Origin: Lentimicrobiaceae bacterium
GTDB taxonomy: Bacteria > Bacteroidota > Bacteroidia > Bacteroidales > WCHB1-69
Direction: 5' to 3'
DNA length: 17,917 nt
Assembly (NCBI GenBank): GCA_009776395.1
Contig: WRNX01000016.1
Span: forward strand, 1-17,917
Each line of letters begins with the position of its first letter. Positions within the stretch are counted from its first letter, which is position 1. This document shows positions 9,609 through 16,474 of the stretch, piece by piece. The notes under the pieces are model-generated. The model was not told the DNA's origin. It was given only the letters and a program-made list of their open reading frames with translations, and searched no databases. A program made the translations under genes and the position numbers.

Positions 9609-11102
9609 TTATAGTTTTTTCGTTCTCACAATCTCTGCTTCTTCATTTTTAAATTTGGGTTGGTTCATTCCAATAATGGCACCAATGTAGGTGGGGTCGC
9701 ATATTACATACTTCTCTCCATCCATGGTAAAATAATCTCCGGTAACGGGCGTGTTGAAACGAACTGCCGTTGAAATATGGTCGGAATAGAGCACCAAAAC
9801 CACATCCAAATGCAACAGTTCACGCAATAGATAAGAAAACAGGATGGCGCGGTCGTCGCAATCATTATAAGGATAATAGAGATTTTCTTCGCAAAAATTC
9901 CATTTCTCACGCCCAAATTGGTCTTCATCTTCTTTATACTCAAATCCATATTGCATAAAATTGAGTAAAATATCCACCGCTTCATACTCGGTTTTATTTG
10001 CCAGCAAAGGTTTAAATTGCTGATTTACCGAATTTCTAAAAACATCGCTAACCGCTGCATTGGCATTAATATCTACATTCACTTGCGGGTAATCTTTGTA
10101 ATAATCTATTGCGCTTTGTGAATAAGCGATTTTTACAGTTTTATTCAATCTCTTTACCAACAATTCTTTATCTTTTAAAACGTTGCTGATATTCACCGGT
10201 TTGTAAACATTAAAATCTAAACCGGTAATTTTTTCAGAAAAGTTTATTTTATAAGTATAAATTGAGGAGGGCTCAATTTCAGAAAATAAAAAATAATATT
10301 TTTTCCCATTATTTTCTATGTAAGACATACCATAAACCGTTTGAGGCGAATGTAATACGGGTTCTAATCTATTTTGTAAACGTGTAATTTTGGCATCAAT
10401 CAAAAATTGGTTGAACAAAAAAACGGAAAGTACAACACTCTCGTTGGGTTTGTTTCTGCACAACAATTTTGCATATTCATAACACAACAACGCCACTCCG
10501 TAATCATTTAAAGTATTTCGGTTTTTTATTTCATCAATGGCATTCACCGCAGGTTGATAATCGGTATGGCTAATGTTAAGATAAAAATCGGCGATAGTTT
10601 TTTCCTGTGTGTTTGTTAAAGATAAGTTTTCAAGGGTAATGTTGTAAGGTATTTTAAAAGTTGTGTTCCATAAATGAATCTCTTTATTGATGTAATTTAT
10701 AGATGGTTCTTTTGGAAATTCCGGTTTTGTTTCTTCATCAATTTTGGGAAGTTCCGGTTTGTTGTCTTGGGGTTCCGGTTCCTCTTTTTGTGGCGGATTC
10801 TCTTTGATTGGAATTTCCACAGGCGCTACCGGCTTTGTTTTCAGTGTATCTGCTACGGGTGGTGTTTTAGGATTGGGTTTTACCGGCGCGGGAATCTTTG
10901 CAAAAACCTGAAACTCTTCCCATTGTTCTTCCAATGCTTTGGCAAAAACGGTATGAATTGAATCTTGAAAGTGATTAAATTCTTGATTAATTGATTTTTG
11001 AAATTCCTCAAAAATTTTTTCGTTTTGAGCACTTAGTGGCAGAAAGCAGAAAGCAGAAAGCAGAAAGCAGAAAAGCCCCCTTAGTAGCGTTAGTTTTTTC
11101 AT
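9609..11102 (-). CDS. Exported transglutaminase-like protein with proline-rich linker
   Basis: 497 aa from the ATG at 11102. The frame opens 20 codons earlier at 11162, but that extension would translate a hairpin repeat and put a charged stretch before the signal peptide, so I reject it. The leader (residues 1-25, ending LPLSAQ) contains FCFLLSAFCFL, written by a TTTCTGC heptamer array. Residues ~26-70 look helical; ~71-135 are a Pro/Glu/Lys-rich linker. The C-terminal domain (~370-480) is transglutaminase-like: NDCDDRA supplies Cys415, SDHISTAV supplies His442 and ICDPTY supplies Asp469, so the triad is complete. Bacterial members act as proteases, amidases or crosslinkers; which applies here is not visible. 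It lies 17 bp before the DUF4384-like gene. Confidence 0.83.
   Translation of the reverse strand: MKKLTLLRGLFCFLLSAFCFLPLSAQNEKIFEEFQKSINQEFNHFQDSIHTVFAKALEEQWEEFQVFAKIPAPVKPNPKTPPVADTLKTKPVAPVEIPIKENPPQKEEPEPQDNKPELPKIDEETKPEFPKEPSINYINKEIHLWNTTFKIPYNITLENLSLTNTQEKTIADFYLNISHTDYQPAVNAIDEIKNRNTLNDYGVALLCYEYAKLLCRNKPNESVVLSVFLFNQFLIDAKITRLQNRLEPVLHSPQTVYGMSYIENNGKKYYFLFSEIEPSSIYTYKINFSEKITGLDFNVYKPVNISNVLKDKELLVKRLNKTVKIAYSQSAIDYYKDYPQVNVDINANAAVSDVFRNSVNQQFKPLLANKTEYEAVDILLNFMQYGFEYKEDEDQFGREKWNFCEENLYYPYNDCDDRAILFSYLLRELLHLDVVLVLYSDHISTAVRFNTPVTGDYFTMDGEKYVICDPTYIGAIIGMNQPKFKNEEAEIVRTKKL
11040..11070. repeat. AGAAAGC heptamer array in a signal peptide
   Basis: Four perfect AGAAAGC units (11041-11068) plus partial flanking units lie within codons ~11-22 of the transglutaminase-like gene. 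On the coding strand the unit is TTTCTGC. Three consecutive units encode FCFLLSA, a near-ideal hydrophobic signal-peptide core. Confidence 0.92.
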
Positions 11103-11124
11103 ATTGGTTTGTTTTTTATCAGAC

Positions 11125-11153
11125 GCAGGAGCGACCCTTGTGGTCGCTCCTGC
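11125..11153. repeat. Perfect 12-bp inverted repeat (hairpin) between genes
   Basis: GCAGGAGCGACC at 11125-11136 is followed by the 5-nt loop CTTGT and the exact reverse complement at 11142-11153. It is strikingly GC-rich in this AT-rich stretch. It lies in the 71-bp gap between two co-directional minus-strand genes. No T-run follows it on the minus strand, so a standard Rho-independent terminator is unlikely. It may be a dispersed REP-like element, or may stabilise or separate the operon mRNA. ATCATTC repeats adjoin it at ~11157-11171. Confidence 0.85.
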
Positions 11154-11173
11154 CTTCATCATTCATCATTCAT

Positions 11174-11905
11174 TTATTCTACAATCTCGTCGGGGATTAT
11201 TTTTTTGGAATTTTCCATTAAATTATCCATGCCCATCATCTTTTCTAATTGCGCTTTGTTTACTTCCAAATCATTTTTCAGTTCTTCAATTATTACTTGT
11301 TTCGCAAGTTGCAACGCGGCTTTCATATCATAAACCATTGCAATTCTCATCTCTACATTGTCGCCTCCTTTTTGTCTGTATATTTCTAAAACTTTCACTA
11401 CACGACCCAACTTTTGAGCTACAATATTTTTAGAGTTTTCAATGGCTTTTGTAATAGAAGCTGCTTCTTTTTGAGAGATTTCCTCATTAGCAAGCGACAA
11501 ATCTGCCAATGAAGCGACATTAGTTTGAATCATTCCGGCAATTCTCACTTTTGCCAAGTTTTCTAATTGCATTTGGCATGCAGAAATGGTATTGGCTACT
11601 GCTTGGTTTGTTACTACAATGTAGCGCGGATAACCCGAAGGATCTTTTTCATACTGTTTCATCCAGGCATCTTCCAATTGTTTTTCAATGGGTATTCCCA
11701 TAGTTTTCCAACCCTCTTTTTGAAGTCTTTTTGCCTCTTTTTGTGCATCTTTGCCAGACCTTTTGTACAAATCACTTTTCACTTCTTTTTGTTGTTTTTG
11801 CTGAGCTTTGTTTTCTTTTTGCTCTTGTTTTGTTGTTTGTGCATTCAAATTAAATGCCAGGGTTACCATTAAAATAATTCCTAAAATTTTGGTTAACTTT
11901 TTCAT
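11174..11905 (-). CDS. Exported conserved-looking protein of unknown function
   Basis: 243 aa. The signal peptide (residues 1-22, ending FNLNA before Gln) is followed by a Lys/Gln-rich stretch (~23-60). A mostly helical body then has the motifs GWKTMGIPIEKQLEDAW, GYPRYIVV, AVANTISACQMQLENLAK and VVKVLEIYR. The Ala/Glu/Lys-rich middle recalls LPP20-like or other small envelope proteins, but I do not recognise a defined family and assign no function. There is no enzyme motif and no lipobox. It is third in the presumed operon, 99 bp after the anti-sigma gene and 71 bp before the transglutaminase-like gene, with a perfect hairpin in that second gap. Its position suggests a periplasmic role shared with the downstream products. 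Confidence 0.7.
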   Translation of the reverse strand: MKKLTKILGIILMVTLAFNLNAQTTKQEQKENKAQQKQQKEVKSDLYKRSGKDAQKEAKRLQKEGWKTMGIPIEKQLEDAWMKQYEKDPSGYPRYIVVTNQAVANTISACQMQLENLAKVRIAGMIQTNVASLADLSLANEEISQKEAASITKAIENSKNIVAQKLGRVVKVLEIYRQKGGDNVEMRIAMVYDMKAALQLAKQVIIEELKNDLEVNKAQLEKMMGMDNLMENSKKIIPDEIVE

Positions 11906-12004
11906 ACGATTAATTTTTTAAGTTTGTGATTAATTAAATTATGTTATTTACTCATATATAGGTTTGGAAATATCAAAATCTATCATTTCCTTTCATTTTT
12001 TTTC

Positions 12005-12856
12005 TTAATCTACCATTAATTGTAAAACACCTGTGCTTTTTTCTTCCGTACCATCTTGAAAAGTAGCCTTCATTTCCCAATATATTTCCAAGTATTTGTA
12101 ATAGTCTAAATATTTTATTTGATATACGGAATCTAATACTTCCTTGCTTTCCAGTATGTTTCCTTTTTTATCTTTTAAAGTAACCTCTATTTTTTCGGCG
12201 TTTGTTTTCCATTTAAAATCAAAATATTTTTCTAAATTCTTCACCTCTACAATATATGGGGTTTTGTAAGGTTTTACCATTTCAAATAGATTTATTTCTG
12301 TTTTTAAAGCAGTATTTTTATGTAATATCTGAATTTCTGTTTCTTCCTCTTCCTCTATTTGTGAAACAAGTTTGTTTCTTCCTTGCAACTCATTATTTGC
12401 CAACTCTTTGTTATCTATAAATCTATTTTCAGGCTTGGGCAATTCACTAATACTATCTTGATAAACATTTTGTATTTCCTCTTTAATAATTTCGTCTTGT
12501 GCCGTAAATTTTTTGTCGTTATTGGAAAAATAAAAAGCAATCAGAAACACAATACCTGCAACCATAGCGGCAGCGGCAAAAGAAGTGATGAAATAGATTC
12601 TTTTTTGAAATGATTTTTTATTTGTTTTTCCGGTATTAATATGTTGTTTTACAATATCTAAACTTTCATTAAGGTCAATTTCTATGGGAGGTTCCGTGTC
12701 TATTAGAATTGCAGAACGGATATTCATAAAATCCTCAAGGTTTTCATTATTTTCATTCAAATAAGATAACACCTGTTCGGTTTCCCGTGCATCTGTTTTG
12801 CCGTCTAAAAACTTTGCCAATAAGTGATCTGATATAGGTATGGTGTTTTTATTCAT
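12005..12856 (-). CDS. Probable transmembrane anti-sigma factor
   Basis: 283 aa. The N-terminal ~87 residues are soluble (SDHLLAKFLDGKTDARETEQ, then VLSYLNENNENLEDFMNIR) and match the usual short anti-sigma start of Bacteroidota, without the zinc-binding His/Cys pattern. A single membrane segment spans ~88-110 (IYFITSFAAAAMVAGIVFLI). The extracytoplasmic part has an acidic linker (~125-190, with a run of Glu near 168-172) and a beta-rich C-terminal domain at ~198-283. The start overlaps the sigma gene by 8 bp, so translation is probably coupled, as in classic sigma/anti-sigma pairs. Function is inferred from topology and gene order, since the sequence itself is poorly conserved. The C-terminal domain would be the sensor. 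Confidence 0.75.
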   Translation of the reverse strand: MNKNTIPISDHLLAKFLDGKTDARETEQVLSYLNENNENLEDFMNIRSAILIDTEPPIEIDLNESLDIVKQHINTGKTNKKSFQKRIYFITSFAAAAMVAGIVFLIAFYFSNNDKKFTAQDEIIKEEIQNVYQDSISELPKPENRFIDNKELANNELQGRNKLVSQIEEEEETEIQILHKNTALKTEINLFEMVKPYKTPYIVEVKNLEKYFDFKWKTNAEKIEVTLKDKKGNILESKEVLDSVYQIKYLDYYKYLEIYWEMKATFQDGTEEKSTGVLQLMVD

Positions 12857-13421
12857 GGCTGTATTCTTTTAATAATATTCGTAATGCTTTAATAATTCTG
12901 TTTTTAATGGTGTAAAGATAATCCACAGTTACTTCAAATTTTCGGGCTACTTCATCCGGCTCTCTGTCTTCCAGAAGCAGTAGTACGGCAATTTGTCTGT
13001 CTCTTTCATTTTTTATTTGATGAATAGCATTCATAATATCTTTTTTTAAACTTGCATCAGATTGATATACCCATTCATCTGTTTGCAAATCCCATTTATC
13101 TGTAATAGTTACAACACCTCTAAAATCTATCACAGCATCTTTATAATTTTTAAAGAACCGATACGAAACTACTGAAATCCAAGTAGTTAAACTGTATTCT
13201 TGTTGAAAAGTTTTTAATCGTTTCCAATCGTTGGCTTGTAAATAGAGATAAAATTCATTAATATACTCCTTTATTTCAACTTTATATGGAAATATTTTAC
13301 GCAAGTTGTGAACCAATACACTTATATATTTTTTATAAAAGAATGATACGATAACATCGGGGTCATTTTTAATGAGATACGTCACCCATTCTTTGTCGGA
13401 AAATGTATCAAAATTAGCCAT
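12849..13421 (-). CDS. ECF-type RNA polymerase sigma factor
   Basis: 190 aa, the usual length for an ECF sigma factor. Region 2 covers ~22-95, with the promoter-melting/-10 part at YSLTTWISVVSYRFFKNY (77-94). A short linker leads to region 4 at ~127-187, with the helix-turn-helix at EPDEVARKFEVTVDYLYTIK (154-173) followed by NRIIKALRILL. It is first in the minus-strand cluster and faces away from kamD across a 392-bp region. It very likely directs RNA polymerase to its own operon and other envelope genes when released by the overlapping anti-sigma gene product. No typical Bacteroidota -7/-33 promoter pair was identified upstream of it by eye. Confidence 0.9.
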   Translation of the reverse strand: MANFDTFSDKEWVTYLIKNDPDVIVSFFYKKYISVLVHNLRKIFPYKVEIKEYINEFYLYLQANDWKRLKTFQQEYSLTTWISVVSYRFFKNYKDAVIDFRGVVTITDKWDLQTDEWVYQSDASLKKDIMNAIHQIKNERDRQIAVLLLLEDREPDEVARKFEVTVDYLYTIKNRIIKALRILLKEYSHE

Positions 13422-13813
13422 TTATTTTTGGTTTTTTTGTGGTTATTGTTACCTGTTTTCTAAAAATAAAAAACGTGGAACTTTTTTATTTGCTTTTAGA
13501 GGTTCTCTACTACCTATGCTATCAAATAATGTAAAAGTCCACGCTTGGCGTGAACGTTTACAGCTTTTACACTTGATAGCTTTGTGAATATGTAGAGTTT
13601 TCTAAAAGCAAGATATAAAAAACGAAAACGTTTTAATTTTTAAGAAACAAAGAACGCTGACTTACGGAGTTTTAATAAGTATTAATAGAAGAAAGAGTAA
13701 AGAAAAGAGTTGTCCTAAATCGGTGGCAAAATAAGATTTTTTTTCAAAATTTTTTACGCTACCAAAAAAGAATATTTTCGCGGGCTAAAAGTAAATGATT
13801 AATAAATATACGT
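13422..13813. other. Non-coding divergent region between sigma gene and kamD
   Basis: 392 bp with no supportable gene. It holds the long palindrome at 13482-13622 with its flanking direct repeats, a short perfect palindrome AAAACGTTTT just after it (about 13625-13634), and then ~175 bp of plain AT-rich leader before kamD. Both divergent transcripts should start here. I could not place a convincing TAnnTTTG/TTG promoter pair for either. TAGCTTTG at 13576-13583 resembles a -7 element but lacks a -33 partner at the right spacing. No cobalamin-riboswitch box was seen upstream of kamD. Confidence 0.7.
13482..13622. repeat. Long imperfect palindrome / candidate structured RNA or MITE-like element
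   Basis: Arms pair in order: 13482-13489 with 13615-13622, TGCTTTTAGA at 13491-13500 with 13601-13610, CTCTAC at 13505-13510 with 13592-13597, GCTATCAA at 13518-13525 with 13573-13580, TGTAAAAG at 13530-13537 with 13564-13571, and CACGC at 13540-13544 with 13548-13552 around a TTG loop. Stems are separated by small internal loops of unequal size. A rod-like hairpin of ~140 nt with bulges suits a regulatory RNA (6S-like in general shape only) or a miniature inverted-repeat element. No T-rich terminator follows on either strand. Confidence 0.7.
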
Positions 13814-15370
13814 ATGATGAATAACAGCAAATTAGGAGTTGATTTTAACAAAGTTACAGAAGCAAAAACCATTGCCGCCTCCATTGCCAATGAAGTGCAA
13901 CAATTTGTGAATAACTATACTACGGTTACTGTGGAGCGCGCGCTCTGCCGCTTAACAGGCATTGATGGGGTGGACGCGCACGAAGTTCCGCTTCCAAATA
14001 CAGTAGTAGATCAATTGCATCAGGCAGGATTGCTGGGACAGGGAGCGCTCTACTTTTTGGGTAATGCCATAGTGGAAACACAATTAATTCCTCAACAAAT
14101 TGCAGAAAAAATAGCAAATAATGAATTGATTATCACAGAACTTCCTATCCACCCAAAAGAAGAAATAGAAAAAGCGGTGACGCCTTACGTTGAAGCGGCG
14201 CTGCAAAGAATTTCAGAAAATGTTGCCCAAAGAAAACGTTTGATAGCAACGTGGGGTGAGGGCGCGAAACCCTATATCTATGTGATTGTTGCTACCGGTA
14301 ATATTTACGAAGATGCAGTGCAGGCGCAAGCGGCGGCGCGACAGGGAGCAGATATTATTGCAGTGATTAGAACTACCGGACAAAGTTTGTTGGATTATGT
14401 TCCTTTTGGGGCTACCACAGAGGGTTTCGGAGGCACATTCGCCACTCAGGAAAACTTTAGAATTATGCGCAAAGCGCTTGATGAAGTGGGAGAAGAGGTA
14501 GGACGTTACATCCGTTTATGCAATTATTGTTCAGGATTATGTATGCCCGAAATTGCCGCCATGGGCGCATTGGAACGATTAGATGTGATGCTCAACGACG
14601 CACTCTATGGAATCCTTTTTCGAGATATTAACCCGCAAAGAACACTCATAGACCAATATTTTTCAAGAATTATTAACGGTTTTGCCGGCGTAATTATCAA
14701 TACGGGAGAAGATAACTATTTAACTACCGCCGACGCTTTTGAAGAAGCGCACACCGTATTGGCTTCCGACCTGATAAACGAGCAGTTGGCGCTATTGGCA
14801 GGAGTTCCCGAAGAACAAATGGGATTAGGACACGCTTTTGAAATGGACCCGGAACAGGAAAACGGCTTCCTTTACGAATTGGCACAAGCCCAAATGACAC
14901 GGGAAATTTTTCCGAATGCCCCCCTAAAATATATGCCCCCAACAAAATTTATGACCGGTAATATTTTTAAAGGACACTTGCAAGATGCACTGTTTAACAT
15001 GATTGGAATATGGACAAAACAGGGTATTCAATTATTGGGTATGCCCACCGAAGCGATTCACACCCCATTTATGTCTGACAGATTTTTGGCTATTGAAAAT
15101 GCCAAATATATTTTCAATAACATGGCTTCTCTTGGCGATGAGGTAGAATTTAAAGAGGGTGGAATCATTCGCCAACGTGCTAAAATGGTATTGGATGATG
15201 CAACTGTATTATTGAGAGAAATTGAACGCGAGGGACTTTTTGCCACTTTGGAGAAAGGAAACTTTGGCAATGTAAAACGTCCTAAAACAGGTGGAAAAGG
15301 ATTGCAAGGGGTAGTCCAAAAATCTACGCACTATTTCAATCCGTTTATAGAAAAAATGAAAGAAAAATAA
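13814..15370 (+). CDS. kamD: D-lysine 5,6-aminomutase alpha subunit
   Basis: 518 aa, the full expected length. The enzyme (EC 5.4.3.3) moves the terminal amino group of D-lysine or L-beta-lysine, using adenosylcobalamin and PLP, in the anaerobic lysine-fermentation pathway. KamD supplies the TIM-barrel catalytic body; cobalamin binds mainly on KamE. The family signature is clear at residues 187-219 (TTGQSLLDYVPFGATTEGFG, then TFATQENFRIMR), with further typical stretches such as LCNYCSGLCMPEIAAMGALE and PPTKFMTGNIFKGH. ATG codons lie at 13814 and 13817; either could start. It is the only plus-strand gene here. KamE normally follows KamD directly, but here the convergent coaE begins 3 bp after the stop, so the partner must be encoded elsewhere. 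GCGC-rich codons near its start contrast with the AT-rich neighbours. Confidence 0.95.
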   Translation: MMNNSKLGVDFNKVTEAKTIAASIANEVQQFVNNYTTVTVERALCRLTGIDGVDAHEVPLPNTVVDQLHQAGLLGQGALYFLGNAIVETQLIPQQIAEKIANNELIITELPIHPKEEIEKAVTPYVEAALQRISENVAQRKRLIATWGEGAKPYIYVIVATGNIYEDAVQAQAAARQGADIIAVIRTTGQSLLDYVPFGATTEGFGGTFATQENFRIMRKALDEVGEEVGRYIRLCNYCSGLCMPEIAAMGALERLDVMLNDALYGILFRDINPQRTLIDQYFSRIINGFAGVIINTGEDNYLTTADAFEEAHTVLASDLINEQLALLAGVPEEQMGLGHAFEMDPEQENGFLYELAQAQMTREIFPNAPLKYMPPTKFMTGNIFKGHLQDALFNMIGIWTKQGIQLLGMPTEAIHTPFMSDRFLAIENAKYIFNNMASLGDEVEFKEGGIIRQRAKMVLDDATVLLREIEREGLFATLEKGNFGNVKRPKTGGKGLQGVVQKSTHYFNPFIEKMKEK

Positions 15371-15373
15371 TTT

Positions 15374-15913
15374 TCACCCATTCCAAATCACGAAATCTGC
15401 CCTGTTGCGTTTTTCTTCTTGATCTATTTGCGATTGAATACGTTGCAGAATTTCTTGATCGGATAAATGTGAATTTCTTTTTTTAATTCTCTCAATTCTA
15501 AACTCTAACGGCGCATCCACTACAATTATCTTATCGAAAAAACTCTCCAATCCCGCTTCAAAAACAATGGCGCTTTCCAATATCACAATATCTGCATCCT
15601 GTAGAGAAACCCATTCTTCAAATTGTTGCATCACCAAAGGATGAATAAACTTTTCAATCTGTTTACGATTTTTCGGATTTGAAAATACAAAATTGGATAG
15701 TTTTGTGAAATCTAATTCACTATTAGTAAAAAAAATATCTCCATAATTTTCTTTAAAAAAAGTGAGCGTTTTTTTAGACAAGTAGAGTTTTTTTGCTTCT
15801 TCATCTGCATAAAAAACAGGAATACCTTTATCTAAAAACTGTTTAGAGATAAAGGTTTTCCCTGTTCCTATTCCGCCGGTGAGGGCAATCTTAATCTTTT
15901 TTTGCGGGCGCAT
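15374..15913 (-). CDS. coaE: Dephospho-CoA kinase
   Basis: 179 aa. It phosphorylates the 3'-OH of dephospho-CoA with ATP, the last step of coenzyme A synthesis, in the cytoplasm. The P-loop GGIGTGKT is at 13-20; further family marks are PVFYADEEAKKLY (~32-44), IHPLV, DIVILESAIVFEAGLE and the lid/C-terminal pattern RIQSQIDQEEKRNRADFVI. The protein stops at WNG straight after DFVI, whereas most CoaE continue ~20 residues (ND/NN then a helix), so the C-terminal helix is missing. The other frames downstream do not restore it. The start ATG lies inside the end of yajC (23-bp overlap), suggesting coupled translation. The kinase core is intact, so function is likely retained. Confidence 0.93.
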   Translation of the reverse strand: MRPQKKIKIALTGGIGTGKTFISKQFLDKGIPVFYADEEAKKLYLSKKTLTFFKENYGDIFFTNSELDFTKLSNFVFSNPKNRKQIEKFIHPLVMQQFEEWVSLQDADIVILESAIVFEAGLESFFDKIIVVDAPLEFRIERIKKRNSHLSDQEILQRIQSQIDQEEKRNRADFVIWNG

Positions 15914-16223
15914 TGGGATCTACCGCTACGGCTGCTTTTTCAATTCTAAGTTTAGTACCGTCTTCTACTTCAATAATGAAAGTACTTTCCTGAACATCGG
16001 TAATTTTACCATGGATGCCGCCAATGGTAACAATTTTGTCACCGCGTTTTAAGGCATCTCGAAAATTGGTCATCTGTTTTTGTTTCTTTTGTTGCGGACG
16101 AATCATAAAGAAATAAAATACTAAAATAATAGCGCCCAACATAAGCAACATAGTCATGCCGCCACCTTTGCCGGCTTCGCCGCCCTGATTGGGCTGGCTC
16201 ATCAATAATTGTAAAAATTTCAT
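15891..16223 (-). CDS. yajC: Sec translocon accessory subunit YajC
   Basis: 110 aa, the normal size. YajC is a small single-pass membrane protein that associates with SecDF in the inner membrane. Residues 1-22 are Gly/Gln-rich, a membrane helix covers ~23-41 (MTMLLMLGAIILVFYFFMIR), then RPQQKKQKQ and the conserved soluble part FRDALKRGDKIVTIGGIHGK at ~54-73, which is diagnostic, followed by a short acidic/beta stretch (VEDGTKLRIEKAAVA). Its 3' end overlaps coaE by 23 bp. Bacteroidota often have a YbbR-like gene between yajC and coaE; it is absent here. Upstream lies the repeat-filled gap 16224-16546, where its promoter must lie unless it is read from further upstream. Confidence 0.95.
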   Translation of the reverse strand: MKFLQLLMSQPNQGGEAGKGGGMTMLLMLGAIILVFYFFMIRPQQKKQKQMTNFRDALKRGDKIVTIGGIHGKITDVQESTFIIEVEDGTKLRIEKAAVAVDPNAPAKKD

Positions 16224-16231
16224 AAAATAGG

Positions 16232-16287
16232 GATTAATGATTAGTGATTAATGATTAGTGAGTAGTGATTAGTGATTAGTGAGTATT
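16232..16287. repeat. GATTAAT/GATTAGT heptamer array 1
   Basis: Eight consecutive 7-bp units (GATTAAT, GATTAGT, GAGTAGT, GAGTATT variants) begin 9 bp upstream of the yajC start. They are followed by a looser TTTATAAG/GATTTAAAG stretch to ~16330. With the sister array at 16475-16551 and the tail remnant they fill the 323-bp gap upstream of yajC. Confidence 0.92.
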
Positions 16288-16353
16288 TTGTTTATAAGTT
16301 TATAGATTTAAAGATATAAAGATTTAAAAGTTCAATTTTTAATTCGTAATTTT

Positions 16354-16437
16354 TTAATTTATTACCATTTTCTTTGTGTCAGTTCTTTCGCCGCTTATGT
16401 AAAGGATATACTGATATATGCCTGCTGAATACTGCCA
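16354..16437 (-). pseudogene. Remnant of a T9SS C-terminal sorting tail
   Basis: Reading the minus strand from 16437 to a TAA at 16354-16356 gives WQYSAGIYQYILYIS followed by GERTDTKKMVIN and the stop. This is the pattern of the last strands of a type A T9SS sorting domain (AGIY, hydrophobic strand, Gly, then a KK-[MI]-[VI]-[IV] end). The same frame is closed by TAG at 16438-16440, so no cargo domain remains. An ATG at 16466 opens a short leader-like MKKFIIIFF in another frame, ending after 23 codons. Heptamer arrays border the remnant on both sides. It is most simply the leftover of a deleted exported-protein gene. Confidence 0.6.
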
Positions 16438-16474
16438 CTAAAAAAATGATAATGAATTTTTTCATAAGAAATTG

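Noticed and set aside
11103..11162. 20-codon N-terminal extension of the transglutaminase-like gene (start at 11162)
   Set aside because: It would translate the GC-rich hairpin (GATTRVAPA) and place charged residues before a clean signal peptide; the ATG at 11102 gives a normal leader.
13482..13622. Integron attC site or cobalamin riboswitch for kamD
   Set aside because: No attC core (GTTRRRY and its complement) frames the palindrome and no integrase is present; no B12-box was found.
15371..15400. Frameshift explaining the short CoaE C-terminus
   Set aside because: The alternative frames after the stop do not give the expected C-terminal helix, and the sequence there is the coding end of kamD.
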